In this document: in pieces, positions 29,821 through 38,502 of the stretch
How positions within the stretch are numbered: the stretch's first letter is position 1
Layout of the letters: the number at the start of each line of letters is the position of its first letter
Assembly (NCBI GenBank): GCA_945881845.1
Contig: CAMCVN010000005.1
Span: 28,414 to 92,413, forward strand
Length of the DNA stretch: 64,000 nucleotides
Direction: 5' to 3'
Source: Bifidobacterium breve
GTDB taxonomy: Bacteria; Actinomycetota; Thermoleophilia; Solirubrobacterales; Solirubrobacteraceae
Made by a program: the position numbers and the translations under genes
The notes under the pieces: generated by a model
Seen by the model: the letters and a program-made list of their open reading frames with translations, nothing else
The model's database searches: none
Told to the model about the DNA's origin: nothing

Positions 29821-31713
29821 CTACCGCGTCGAGCCGACCTGGCGGACGGCCTTGAAAGCCCTCGCGACAGGGGCGAATATCGGCTTCTTGGCCCCTGCGA
29901 AGCTGACTAGTCCCTTCTGATGAAGCGGCGGCGCCGGGAACGGGTTGCCGCCATCCCAGCCGGGTCGAACCCAAAACTCCTGCAGCGCCCAGTAGAGCGA
30001 GCCTGAGAGCCACGGCTTGGTCGCATACACGTCGAGGTGGAACTTGATCAGCTCGTTGGCGAAGGTCCAGGTGCCACGATCCTCAGGCTGCCCGGCGGTG
30101 CTGGCCTCGGCGCCGTACTCGGTGATCATCAGCGCCTTTGTCGGGTAGCACTTACGGGCGACGTCGAGCGTCTCCGAGAGCAGGTCGCGGTCGGCAATCG
30201 AACCGCTCTCGCCGGTGTACCAGCCGAAGTAGTCGTTGAGCCCGATCAAGTCGAGCGGGTCGTAAGCGCTCTGACAATTATTGCCAGGGCCGCCAGCTGC
30301 GATCCCAACCGGGCGGCTTGGATCGAGCGCCTTCGCCTTCTCCGTCGCGGCAGCGATGTAACTGGCCTGCGAATCGTCGGCAGTAGAGGCCATCTCATTG
30401 CCGACCGACCAAACCATCACCGACGGGTGGTCACGGTTTACCTCAACCATCGAAGCGACGGAAGCGACGTAGCGCGCGCGGTTGGCCGCAATAGCAAGCT
30501 GCGGATTAGGAATCTGATAGACCGGAACCTCCGACCAGACCAGCATTCCGAGCTGGTCGGCGCGCTGCAGCGTGTACGGATGGAGCGGGTAGTGCGCTCG
30601 CAGCACAAGGCCGCCGAGCTCGCGCGCCCAGCCGATCTGTTTGTCGCGGAACGCATTGTCGATCGCGAAGCCGCGGCCCGGAGCGTCTTCATGCATTCCG
30701 ACGCCACGCAGATCAAGCCGCTGACCGTTGAGAGTTAGACGGCCGGTGCTATCGACCTTGATTGAGCGGACACCAACATGGCGCGTATAGCGCTGCACAG
30801 TTCGGGCACCGACCGCCGCGACGAGCGAGGCGTCATAGAGGTAGGGGCGGGCCGGCGACCAGAGCTTCGGCTTAGCGACGGTCAGCCTCTTCGTCAGTGT
30901 CGCCGATGCTCCCGGGGGCAGGGTTGCCTTCCCGATCGTCAGCCGCTTCGGCCCGAAGCGGCCGGCGACTGTGACGGTTCGCGTTGCGCTACCGAGATTG
31001 CTCACCTTGACCTGCCAGTTGACGTCGGCGGCGCAGGTCGGGCAGCGCAGGTCGGGTCGCACGTTTACCGACGTGATGTCGATCTGATTGACAGCGCGAA
31101 GGTAAACCTCACGCAGAATTCCAGCGTAGTTCCACCACCCGCCCTGCGGCTGCCCGAACTCATCGTTACGGGCCGGCGGAATGTCGTTGATCGTCCGCCT
31201 GCTGTCGATCCGCAGCACCAAGCTGTTGTCCGCTCCAGCTTTGACGAGCGCCTTCGGCAGACGCAGCTCAAAGGGTTCGTAGGCGCCGGCGTGAGCGCCA
31301 ATCTGGACGCCGTTGAGCCAGACCGTCGCCGAGTAGTTGACCTCCTCGAAGCGGATCACCCAGGAGCGGCCGCTTGCCCCAGGCGGGATGCGGAAATCCT
31401 TGCGGTACCAACCAACCGAGCCGAGGTAGGAGGTGATGCTGTCGTCGCCTGCGTTCCAGGCGTTCGGCACCGCTGTTGGCCTCCAGTCGGCGATTGATGG
31501 CTGCTTCTGCCAGCCCGCGGCTAGGCCGACGTTGCTTGGATCAAGCCGCCGTAGCCACGTCCCGTCTACGAGGTAGCGGCCCGAGGGTCCATCGCTGTAG
31601 AGCGTCTTCGCGCTAGGAACCGCGCCGGCTGCGCTGCTGGCGGCTTGGGCGCCCGCGACGGGCAGGGCAGCGACTGCGATCAGCGCGGCGCAGAGGCGAA
31701 TTAGCTTGGGCAC
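29821..31713 (-). CDS. Secreted glycoside hydrolase family 2 enzyme (beta-glucuronidase/beta-galactosidase type)
   Basis: The 630-residue protein begins with a signal peptide (cleavage near AQA). A galactose-binding-like sandwich (about 40-200, WYRKDFRIPPG, VWLNGVQIGAHAGAYEPFEL), an Ig-like domain (about 205-320) and a TIM barrel follow, in GH2 order. The acid/base Glu is in MVWSVGNEMAS (near residue 438) and the nucleophile Glu in ITEYGAEA (near 532). The barrel also has LRAHYPLHPYTL. Substrate specificity cannot be read; glucuronide and galactoside are both possible. Its start overlaps the upstream membrane protein gene by 13 bases. Confidence 0.88.
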   Translation of the reverse strand: MPKLIRLCAALIAVAALPVAGAQAASSAAGAVPSAKTLYSDGPSGRYLVDGTWLRRLDPSNVGLAAGWQKQPSIADWRPTAVPNAWNAGDDSITSYLGSVGWYRKDFRIPPGASGRSWVIRFEEVNYSATVWLNGVQIGAHAGAYEPFELRLPKALVKAGADNSLVLRIDSRRTINDIPPARNDEFGQPQGGWWNYAGILREVYLRAVNQIDITSVNVRPDLRCPTCAADVNWQVKVSNLGSATRTVTVAGRFGPKRLTIGKATLPPGASATLTKRLTVAKPKLWSPARPYLYDASLVAAVGARTVQRYTRHVGVRSIKVDSTGRLTLNGQRLDLRGVGMHEDAPGRGFAIDNAFRDKQIGWARELGGLVLRAHYPLHPYTLQRADQLGMLVWSEVPVYQIPNPQLAIAANRARYVASVASMVEVNRDHPSVMVWSVGNEMASTADDSQASYIAAATEKAKALDPSRPVGIAAGGPGNNCQSAYDPLDLIGLNDYFGWYTGESGSIADRDLLSETLDVARKCYPTKALMITEYGAEASTAGQPEDRGTWTFANELIKFHLDVYATKPWLSGSLYWALQEFWVRPGWDGGNPFPAPPLHQKGLVSFAGAKKPIFAPVARAFKAVRQVGSTR

Positions 31714-32153
31714 GCCGACTCACCCCCGATCGGGCGGCTGATCGAATGGAGCACGATGCTGCCGCCAAAGAAGACGATCCCGCGGCGCTCTACTGAGACG
31801 CACTGGACGACCACTGGGGTCGCTCCGCCACGATCCCATGCGATCCGCGAATTGCCACTGGCGTCGCCAAATGCGTATGAAGTTCCTGAGTCGTAGCGCA
31901 CGATCATTAGCGGGCTCGAGCCGCGTAGACGACGCGCGTTCGACTCGACGTCGGCTCGGCACTGCGGCTTCTGCGCGCAGCCCTCGAGTTGAGCCAACAT
32001 TCCGGCCGCGTCGCCCTGCTTCTGAAGCTGGAGCAGCTCAACGACGGCGCTGCGCTCGCGATTTTCGGCCGTCAGCCACCGCGCCGCGAAGAACGAAGCG
32101 GCTAGGAACAGCAGAATGAGCAGGGCTATAACCCAGATTCGCCGACGAATCAC
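31701..32153 (-). CDS. Membrane-anchored protein of unknown function
   Basis: The 150-residue protein has one N-terminal transmembrane helix (VIALLILLFLAASFFAARWL) and an extracytoplasmic domain. The domain contains GCAQKPQCRADVES, whose cysteines could form a disulfide, and a C-terminal beta region with VVQCVSVERRGIVFFGG. The GTG at 32153 is preferred to an upstream start because TACCCT lies eight bases before it and the sequence immediately precedes the membrane helix. It overlaps the GH2 gene and may be co-transcribed. Family not recognised. Confidence 0.6.
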   Translation of the reverse strand: MIRRRIWVIALLILLFLAASFFAARWLTAENRERSAVVELLQLQKQGDAAGMLAQLEGCAQKPQCRADVESNARRLRGSSPLMIVRYDSGTSYAFGDASGNSRIAWDRGGATPVVVQCVSVERRGIVFFGGSIVLHSISRPIGGESACPS

Positions 32154-32221
32154 GTCCGCAGAGGGTAATGACCCGCCGGGCGTGCGGCGCCGGTCGAGCG
32201 CGCCGAACGTCGCTCTGGCGG

Positions 32222-32227
32222 TAGTCT
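32222..32227 (+). promoter_or_regulatory. -10 box of a likely leaderless transcript (DUF4235 gene)
   Basis: TAGTCT ends six bases before the GTG at 32234. No ribosome binding site is present. Confidence 0.5.
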
Positions 32228-32233
32228 GGCAGC

Positions 32234-32542
32234 GTGATCGCAAAGATTCTCTTTATGCCGATCGGCCTTCTGCTCGGCACCGTGCTGGCTAAGCGCGTCG
32301 GAGAGACGACCTTCATCGACGGCTGGGAGCGAACGCGCGGAAGCGAACCGCCGGGCGCCACAACCGAGCTGGCAAGCTGGCCGGAGGTGATCGCGGCGGC
32401 CGCGATCAAGGGTTCAATCATCGCCGTTACGACGGCCACCTTCACGCGCGCCGGTGCGACTGGCTTCCGCTACATCACCGGCTTCTGGCCCGGCGAGCAG
32501 AAGCGTGAGCCGGCCGCACGGCTTCAGGCCCGCGGCGACTAG
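32234..32542 (+). CDS. DUF4235 family membrane protein
   Basis: The 102-residue protein has two hydrophobic segments (ILFMPIGLLLGTVLAKRVG and VIAAAAIKGSIIAVTTATFTRAG) and the conserved GFRYITGFWPGE ending typical of DUF4235. The family is small, actinobacterial and of unknown function. It starts at GTG, six bases after a TAGTCT hexamer. Confidence 0.75.
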   Translation: MIAKILFMPIGLLLGTVLAKRVGETTFIDGWERTRGSEPPGATTELASWPEVIAAAAIKGSIIAVTTATFTRAGATGFRYITGFWPGEQKREPAARLQARGD

Positions 32543-32554
32543 AGCGCCGGGGCG

Positions 32555-32866
32555 ATGGAGACCGCAGCCGTACTCCTGATGGGGCAGCTTGGCCTCAGCG
32601 ACGAAGAGCTCTGCGCGGTGCTCGACAGCAACCCGATCGAGATCATCTCCGACAGTCTCGACCACCGCCCCGAGCTGCCAATCCTGCTCCAGCTGACGCA
32701 AGAGGCGCAGGCCTGCGTCGGCCCTGACGTGCTGAAGCTTTGGGTCCGTACAGAAGGGCCTAGCGGGCGCCCGATCGAGCATCTTCTGGCGCGCGACTTC
32801 GCGGCCTTCGAGTCGGCCGTAGTGACGCTCGTCGAGCGCGGCTTCGTTATCGGCGGCGGGAGCTAG
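32555..32866 (+). CDS. Small protein resembling the MbcA/ParS/Xre-type antitoxin domain
   Basis: The 103-residue protein has an N-terminal helix-turn-helix-like segment (GLSDEELCAVLDSNPIEII). Its C-terminal part resembles the toxin-binding domain of Xre/MbcA antitoxins (LQLTQEAQACVGPDVLKLWVRT, GRPIEHLLARDFAAFESAVV, ending in LVERGF). The match is by pattern only and several family positions differ. No RES-type toxin gene is adjacent, so it would be an orphan or serve another regulatory role. It ends four bases inside the convergent prs gene. Confidence 0.5.
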   Translation: METAAVLLMGQLGLSDEELCAVLDSNPIEIISDSLDHRPELPILLQLTQEAQACVGPDVLKLWVRTEGPSGRPIEHLLARDFAAFESAVVTLVERGFVIGGGS

Positions 32867-33918
32867 AAGAGCTGATTTTCGCCGCCGAAGACTTCGCTGA
32901 CGGAGTCGTCGGTGAAGATCCGGCGGATTGAATCGGTCAGCACGTCGGCGCAGGTCAGCACACGGACGTTCTCGGGCGCGCCGGGCCGCAGTGGCACTGT
33001 GTCGGTAACGACGATCTGTTCGAAGTTGGCGCTGGCAAGGTTCTCCCATGCGGCGCCGCTGAAGAGTCCGTGCGTGGCAGCGGCGTAGACGCTGGTCGCG
33101 CCGGCTTCAAGCACGGCCTGGCCGGCGACGGCGAGCGTGCCGGCGGTGTCGATCATGTCGTCAACCAGAAGCGCTGTTTTACCGGCAACGTCACCGATCA
33201 CGTAACCAACTTCGGCGACTTGGTGTTCGGGGCGTTCCTTGTCGAGGATCGCCAGCTCAGCGCCAATCTTGGAAGCGAACTTCTTGTTCAGCTTGACGCG
33301 GCCTGCATCTGGAGAGACGACGACTAGATCATCGAGTCCGAGGTCTTGGAAGTACTGCGTCAGCATGAACATCGCAGTCATGTGGTCGACCGGGATTTGG
33401 AAGAAGCCTTGGACCTGCCCGGCGTGGAGGTCCATCGTTAGTACGCGGTCGGCGCCGGCCGATTCGAGCATCCGTGCCACGAGCCGCGCACTGATCGGTT
33501 CGCGCGGGGCCGACTTCTTGTCCTGGCGCGAGTAGCCGTACCAAGGTGTTACGGCGATCACGCGGTGGGCTGAGGCGCCAACGGCGGCGTCGATCATCAC
33601 CATCAGTTCCATCAGCGCGTCGTTCGCGGTCACGCCGGTAGCGGCGTTGCCGCAGGTCGGCTGAACGATGAAAACGTCGGCGCCTCGGATCGACTCGTCG
33701 AAGCGGCAGTAGACCTCTCCGTTGGAGAAGGTCTTCAGCGTTACCGGGCCGAGGTCAACGCCAAGGCGGTCGGCGATCTTCGACGCTAGCTCCGGGTGAG
33801 CGCGGCCGGAGACGACCATCATCCGCTTGTCGTAATCGATCGGGATGCTGGTCGCTGGCTGCAGGCCGCTCTGTGTCGTCACCATTTCGATCGGGAGTCT
33901 AGGTGCGAGATCGGTCAT
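32863..33918 (-). CDS. prs: Ribose-phosphate pyrophosphokinase
   Basis: The 351-residue protein has the Prs hallmarks: FSNGEVYCRFDESIRG, TPWYGYSRQDKKSAPREPIS, the metal-binding DLHAGQVQGFF and the PRPP loop LLVDDMIDTAGTL. It makes PRPP from ribose-5-phosphate and ATP for nucleotide, His and Trp synthesis. It overlaps the glmU stop by four bases, the common actinobacterial and firmicute pairing. About 25 extra N-terminal residues precede the usual start, so an internal start is possible. Confidence 0.95.
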   Translation of the reverse strand: MTDLAPRLPIEMVTTQSGLQPATSIPIDYDKRMMVVSGRAHPELASKIADRLGVDLGPVTLKTFSNGEVYCRFDESIRGADVFIVQPTCGNAATGVTANDALMELMVMIDAAVGASAHRVIAVTPWYGYSRQDKKSAPREPISARLVARMLESAGADRVLTMDLHAGQVQGFFQIPVDHMTAMFMLTQYFQDLGLDDLVVVSPDAGRVKLNKKFASKIGAELAILDKERPEHQVAEVGYVIGDVAGKTALLVDDMIDTAGTLAVAGQAVLEAGATSVYAAATHGLFSGAAWENLASANFEQIVVTDTVPLRPGAPENVRVLTCADVLTDSIRRIFTDDSVSEVFGGENQLF

Positions 33919-35303
33919 TTCTTATCCGCTCCGTCCAGCTTGATGCGGGCGTCGTAGCCTTCCTTGCTCTCCTGCCGCGCGCGGCCGATCGCCAGAGAGC
34001 CCGGTGGCACGGCGTCGGTGATCACGCTGCCAGCGGCCGTCCAAGAGTCGTCGCCAACCTCAACCGGAGCGATGTAGGAGACGTGGACACCGCCGTGGAC
34101 GCGCTCGCCGAAGACTGTGCGGTGCTTATTGACGCCGTCGTAGTTGGCGGTGATCGTCCCGGCGCCGAGATTGGCGTCCGCGCCGACCTCGGCATCGCCG
34201 ACGTAGGAGAGGTGAGGCACCTTCGCGCCCTCGCCGATGTCGGCGTTCTTCAGTTCGACATAAGCGCCAACCTTGGCGCGCTCGCGCACCAACGAGCCTG
34301 GCCGCAGGTGTGAGAAGGGGCCGATCGTCGCCTGGCTGCGCACTTCGCAGTCGGTCAGGTGGCTGCGCAGCACCGTCACCTCGTCGCCGATCGTGGCGTC
34401 GGTCAGCGTCGAGTCGGGGCCGATCGTCGAGCGCTCGCCAATGCTTGTTGCGCCGCAGAGCGCGGTGAACGGTTCGATCACGCTGTCGGAGCCGATCTCA
34501 ACGCCAACATCGATCTGGGTTGAGGCTGGGGCGACAATGTCAACACCGTTAAGCAGGTGCGCTTCGATGATCTGCATCTGCGCGAGGTCGCGCAGCTCAG
34601 CTAGGTCGACGCGATCGTTGACGCCCAGCAGCATCGACGGATCATCGACGACGTGGGCGACAACCTTGCCGCCGTTAGCTGCGATCAGTGGGAGAACGGC
34701 CGGCAGATATCGCTCGCCTTGGCTGTTGTCGCTCCCTACATCGGGGAGCGCGGCGGCGAGCGCGGCTGGATCGAAAACGTAGATGCCGCTGTTGACCTCG
34801 CTGATCAGAAGTTCCTCTGCCGTCGCGTCGCCGTCGGTCTTCGTCTCAACGATCTTTTCAAGCGACCCGTCGGCGCTGCGCACAACACGCCCGTAGCCGC
34901 TCGGGTCGTCGAGTAGCGCGGTCGCGACGGTGACGGCGGCGGCACCCTGCTCGTGGACCGCGAGAAGTTCGCCGATCGTCTCCGAACTGATCATCGGCAC
35001 GTCGCCGCTAAGGATCACGACCGGGCTGCCGCCCGGCAGCGAGTCGATTGCCGCCGCTACTGCGCCAGCCGTTCCATCGGCCTGAGGCTGGACGACAATC
35101 TCAACATCGTCGCCGAGCAGACCGTCAAGCGGACGGGCAGGAGCATCGACAACGATCAGCTTCGTGCAGCCAGCATCGCGAGCGGCAACGAGCACCCATT
35201 CGATCAACGGGCGGCCGCACAGGTCGTGCAGAACCTTCGGCGTGCGCGAACGCATGCGTGTCCCTTGGCCGGCGGCCAAAATGACGGCTGTGGGAGCGGA
35301 CAC
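33915..35303 (-). CDS. glmU: Bifunctional UDP-N-acetylglucosamine pyrophosphorylase / glucosamine-1-phosphate N-acetyltransferase
   Basis: The 462-residue protein has an N-terminal uridylyltransferase (VILAAGQGTRMRSRTPKVLH, LSGDVPMI, EVNSGIYVF) and a C-terminal left-handed beta-helix acetyltransferase with NLGAGTITANYDGVNKHRT and the SYIAPVEVGDDSWTAAGSVI region. It makes UDP-GlcNAc for peptidoglycan. I place the start at the GTG at 35303 because a TACGAT hexamer lies exactly six bases upstream; the GTG two codons earlier would abut that box. It is coupled to prs. Confidence 0.96.
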   Translation of the reverse strand: MSAPTAVILAAGQGTRMRSRTPKVLHDLCGRPLIEWVLVAARDAGCTKLIVVDAPARPLDGLLGDDVEIVVQPQADGTAGAVAAAIDSLPGGSPVVILSGDVPMISSETIGELLAVHEQGAAAVTVATALLDDPSGYGRVVRSADGSLEKIVETKTDGDATAEELLISEVNSGIYVFDPAALAAALPDVGSDNSQGERYLPAVLPLIAANGGKVVAHVVDDPSMLLGVNDRVDLAELRDLAQMQIIEAHLLNGVDIVAPASTQIDVGVEIGSDSVIEPFTALCGATSIGERSTIGPDSTLTDATIGDEVTVLRSHLTDCEVRSQATIGPFSHLRPGSLVRERAKVGAYVELKNADIGEGAKVPHLSYVGDAEVGADANLGAGTITANYDGVNKHRTVFGERVHGGVHVSYIAPVEVGDDSWTAAGSVITDAVPPGSLAIGRARQESKEGYDARIKLDGADKK

Positions 35304-35309
35304 GTTCAC

Positions 35310-35315
35310 ATCGTA
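35310..35315 (-). promoter_or_regulatory. -10 box of a likely leaderless transcript (glmU)
   Basis: TACGAT on the minus strand ends six bases before the GTG at 35303, and no Shine-Dalgarno is present. Confidence 0.5.
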
Positions 35316-35367
35316 GAGCGCAGGCGCGAAAAGCGCAGCTCCGGGTGAACACCTGCAGGCCTTCTAG

Positions 35368-35438
35368 CTGGGGGGCAGGGATTCGAACCCCGACTAACGG
35401 CGCCAAAGGCCGTTGTGCTGCCGTTACACCACCCCCCA
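35368..35438 (-). tRNA. tRNA-Gln (TTG anticodon)
   Basis: The minus strand folds to acceptor TGGGGGG/CCCCCCA, D-arm with TAACGGCA, anticodon stem ACGGC/GCCGT around CTTTGGC, T-arm with GGGTTCGAATCCC and discriminator G, as expected for Gln. CCA is not encoded. It occupies the 187-base gap between glmU and the PucR gene. Confidence 0.95.
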
Positions 35439-35490
35439 TTGGGGTTGCAAAGATAATAAGCGCTGGCAGCCGTCAGCGACCCGCCAGGGA

Positions 35491-36723
35491 TCAGCGCGGC
35501 TTCGAAACGCGGCCAGCGCTAAGCCCCGGCTCAGCGGCAGGGCCGCCGCGGCGTGGAATTCCAAGCACGCGCATCGCTTTGAGCCCGAGGCTCAGTTTCT
35601 CGCGGCCGTCGCTGGAGCCGACGTCATGGCCGCAAAGGTCACGCACCCGCTCGAGCCGGTAACGAACCGTGTGGCGGTGGGTGAAGAGTCGCTGGGCAGT
35701 GCCGGCGACGTTGCCGTCGGCTTCGAGGAAGGTTTCGACCGTCAGCATCAGGTCGGTCTCGTACTGCTCGTCGTAGGCGACGAGCGGTTCGACCGTCTCA
35801 GAGTAGAAGCGCCGGAGCTCGTCGGGGTTGTCGGCCATCGCTGAGAGCAGCAGGCGGTAAGCACCGGTCTGCTCGAAGGCGAGAACCGGGTGCTCATCGT
35901 CGCCTTCAGCCACGTTCACAGCCAGTAGAGCCTCGGCCGCCGCGCGATGCAGCTGAGCTGGCTCAGTGCAGGGGCGGCTGCGGCCGATAGTCACGCTGTG
36001 GCCGGCCATGCCGGAGAGCAGCTCGCCACGGATCGCCTCGGCGGCGCGAGCGGCAAGCGCATCGTCGCCGCTTGCAAGCAACACGACAACGTCGTCGCCG
36101 GGGAGCTCGCGCGGCGCGGTCAAGGCGCTGAGCGAATCGGCCACGACGCCACAGGCAGCGCGATCAACAAGCGAATGGACGCGCTCGCGGCGACCCTCGC
36201 CGGCGGCGACGTGAGCGTGAGCACGGACAACCATCATGCTCGCGCCACGCTCGAGGCTCGTCCCCAGTTCGGCGGCAGCCTCGGTGACAGCGTCAGCGCC
36301 ATCGATCTCGCGAGCGAGCAATGCGTGCAGGAAGAGTTCGGCCGCTTCGTCCGAAGCGCGCGACGGCGCGCGGACTCGCTCAACCTCAGAGCTGACCAAG
36401 GTTGTGACAAGTCGCAGGAGCGAGCCATCGAGCTCGCCGCGGGCGCGCAGGCGCAGCACGCCAACCGGAGCGTCGTTGACGCGCAACTCAATCAATTCGA
36501 CGCCGTTGCCATCAGCTAGCAGCGATGCTTCGTCGGTAGTTGAGCGCGCCGCCACTGCCAGCACGTGGCCGGCGCGATCGCTTACGGCGAGGCTGGCCTC
36601 AAGCGCCCGCGCCGCAGCGCGAACAACCTCCGGTAGCCCAGCTCCCGATTCAACGGCATCGGTGATCGCCTCGAGCGCCTCAAGATCCAGCGGGGCAGAC
36701 CGCCGGTGCGCCGATGTGGACAT
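35491..36723 (-). CDS. PucR-family transcriptional regulator
   Basis: The 410-residue protein has an N-terminal sensor region, a degenerate GGDEF-like central domain (about 150-290) and a C-terminal PucR-type helix-turn-helix: VETFLEADGNVAGTAQRLFTHRHTVRYRLERVRDLCG. Members regulate purine, sugar-acid or amino-acid metabolism. The target is unknown, since no obvious catabolic operon adjoins it. The ATG follows a TAGAAT hexamer by six bases. Confidence 0.85.
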   Translation of the reverse strand: MSTSAHRRSAPLDLEALEAITDAVESGAGLPEVVRAAARALEASLAVSDRAGHVLAVAARSTTDEASLLADGNGVELIELRVNDAPVGVLRLRARGELDGSLLRLVTTLVSSEVERVRAPSRASDEAAELFLHALLAREIDGADAVTEAAAELGTSLERGASMMVVRAHAHVAAGEGRRERVHSLVDRAACGVVADSLSALTAPRELPGDDVVVLLASGDDALAARAAEAIRGELLSGMAGHSVTIGRSRPCTEPAQLHRAAAEALLAVNVAEGDDEHPVLAFEQTGAYRLLLSAMADNPDELRRFYSETVEPLVAYDEQYETDLMLTVETFLEADGNVAGTAQRLFTHRHTVRYRLERVRDLCGHDVGSSDGREKLSLGLKAMRVLGIPRRGGPAAEPGLSAGRVSKPR

Positions 36724-36729
36724 AGGTCG

Positions 36730-36735
36730 ATTCTA
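36730..36735 (-). promoter_or_regulatory. -10 box of a likely leaderless transcript (PucR regulator)
   Basis: TAGAAT on the minus strand, the closest of the set to the TATAAT consensus, ends six bases before the ATG at 36723. Confidence 0.55.
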
Positions 36736-36749
36736 CGCGCGCAGCGGGA

Positions 36750-36974
36750 TCAGGCTGAGAAGCGATCCCAGAACCAGATCACAAGCGCGCCAAACGCGAC
36801 GCCAACAACGATGAAGGCAGCGAGCGCGTAGAGCGAAAGGAAGACGCCAGCGAGCCGCTGCCAGAGCGTGCTGTACGACTGCCACGCGGGCGCAGCCATC
36901 AGCCCGACCCATGCGGCGGCGCCAAAGACGACGCTGAAGCCGCCGACGAGCAGAATGATTGTTTCGTTACCCAT
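36750..36974 (-). CDS. Small two-helix membrane protein
   Basis: The 74-residue protein has two transmembrane helices (about 6-28 and 46-68) joined by a short loop with PAWQSYSTLWQRL. I do not recognise a family. It overlaps the 3' end of the DedA/PAP2 gene by eight bases and so ends the metG-tatD-rsmA-ispE series. Confidence 0.65.
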   Translation of the reverse strand: MGNETIILLVGGFSVVFGAAAWVGLMAAPAWQSYSTLWQRLAGVFLSLYALAAFIVVGVAFGALVIWFWDRFSA

Positions 36975-38502
36975 TGGTTTCCTTCGGGGCAGTATCGCGC
37001 ACGACCTTGACGAATAGGGCGATGATCGCCATCAGCGCGAAGCAGGCCATCGCGCCGCCGCCGCCACCGAGCGTGTCGGAGAGCCAGTGAACTTGAAGAT
37101 AGACGCGCGTCGCGCCGACTAGAACGGGGATGACGAAGGCGACACCGATGATCCACCACTTCCCTTTCAGCGCTGGGATCAAGCGGACTGCGATAGCTGC
37201 CAGCACAACCCAGGCGACGGCGTAGGCGGTATGGCCTGAAGGGTATGAGGAACCGACTGCATCGACCAGCTCTCCCGGCGGGCGCTGGCGATAGAGCAGA
37301 TGCTTGCCGAGCTGGACCGAGCCGAAGGTCATAACCATCCCGGCGCCGAGCACAAAGGCCTCGAGCCAGTGGCGGCGGATCAGCAGCGCGACCGTGACTA
37401 CGGCGACGAGCGTGAACATCAGCAGCGGCGCTCCGAGCGTCGTCAAGACTTCCGCCACAGTCGTGACAGCCGGGTTGTAGAGATCAACTGCCCAGCCTTG
37501 AACCTGCTCGTCGATCGCTCCATAGCCGCGCTCCGCGATCACAATCCAGTAGCCGAAGTAAGCGAATGTGCCGACGGCAACGAATGTCAGCAGCGTCGTC
37601 AGATCAAGCCCGGTCGTGCCGGGCGTAATCCGCGCGATGAAGAACCGCAGCGGCCCCTGCGCCCAGCGCACGAGCGGCTGGAGCAAGCGCAGACCAGGGC
37701 GGTCGAGCGCGGCAAGCATCTTCTGTTCAAGCGCGTGGCGGTTCTCTTCCTTGCTCAGGTGGCGCACGACCCAGACGACGGCGACAATTACGCTGATCGC
37801 GATCCCGAGCCCCAGCGCACCCTCCTTCGCAACCTTCAGAACGGTTGAGAAGCTCTGCCAGAAGACGTAGCCGAGCATGATGAAGGTCGTCGCCCAAAGC
37901 CCGGCGCCAAGGATGTCGTAGGGAAGGAACTTGCGCATCGGCATTCGGCTTGAGCCAGCCAGGAACGGCGCGACGGCGCGGACGATGCCGACGAAGCGGC
38001 CGATGAAGATCGCCTTGCCGCCGTGCTTATCGAAGAACTTCTCGACCATCTCGAGCCGCTCGGCGTTCATCCCAAAGCGTGGCCCATGCTTGACGATGAA
38101 TTCGCGCCCCAGCCGCCGCCCGAGTTCATAACTGACGAGATCACCGAGCGCCGCCGCAAACCAAGCGATCCCGATCAACGTGACGAGCGAGATCACTCCC
38201 TGTCCAGCGACAACGCCGCCGACAACCATCGCCGTCTCGCCCGGGGCGATCAGCCCGACGAACGCCCCTGTCTCAAGGAATGCGAGCAGGCCGACGAGCA
38301 GGTAGGTCCAGTTTCCAAGTGTTGCGCCAACGCTGGTCAGCAGCTCTTCGAGGTTCGGCAGCACGACGAGGCCGCTGGCGTAGACGCAGAGGCCGATGAT
38401 CGCGATGATGCCGCCGATGATCAGCGGCAGCTCGAGCTTCTTTCGCCTGTTGACCAGAAAGAAGGCCAGTACGGCGGCGCCGATCAGTGGCAGGATCTTC
38501 AC
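36967..38502 (-). CDS. DedA-family / PAP2 phosphatase fusion membrane protein
   Basis: The 511-residue protein fuses two membrane domains. The N-terminal half is DedA (SNARE-associated) with FLETGAFVGLIAPGETAMVV, the GRRLGREFI segment and FIGRFVGIVRAVAPFLAGSS. DedA proteins are linked to undecaprenyl-phosphate or lipid flipping. The C-terminal half is PAP2 with KHLLYRQRPPG, SSYPSGHTAYAV and TRVYLQVHWLSDTLGG, the three phosphatase motifs including both catalytic His. The fusion could dephosphorylate and recycle a polyprenyl or lipid phosphate. It starts at a GTG overlapping the ispE stop (GTGA). Confidence 0.88.
   Translation of the reverse strand: MKILPLIGAAVLAFFLVNRRKKLELPLIIGGIIAIIGLCVYASGLVVLPNLEELLTSVGATLGNWTYLLVGLLAFLETGAFVGLIAPGETAMVVGGVVAGQGVISLVTLIGIAWFAAALGDLVSYELGRRLGREFIVKHGPRFGMNAERLEMVEKFFDKHGGKAIFIGRFVGIVRAVAPFLAGSSRMPMRKFLPYDILGAGLWATTFIMLGYVFWQSFSTVLKVAKEGALGLGIAISVIVAVVWVVRHLSKEENRHALEQKMLAALDRPGLRLLQPLVRWAQGPLRFFIARITPGTTGLDLTTLLTFVAVGTFAYFGYWIVIAERGYGAIDEQVQGWAVDLYNPAVTTVAEVLTTLGAPLLMFTLVAVVTVALLIRRHWLEAFVLGAGMVMTFGSVQLGKHLLYRQRPPGELVDAVGSSYPSGHTAYAVAWVVLAAIAVRLIPALKGKWWIIGVAFVIPVLVGATRVYLQVHWLSDTLGGGGGAMACFALMAIIALFVKVVRDTAPKETNG

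Noticed and set aside
29821..31713. Possible horizontally acquired island at the GH2 gene
   Set aside because: Codon use and GC look like the neighbours, there are no flanking repeats or integrase, and the gene overlaps its neighbour in operon fashion.
35368..35490. tRNA-Gln as an integration (att) site
   Set aside because: No integrase gene or direct repeat of the tRNA 3' end was seen in the flanks.
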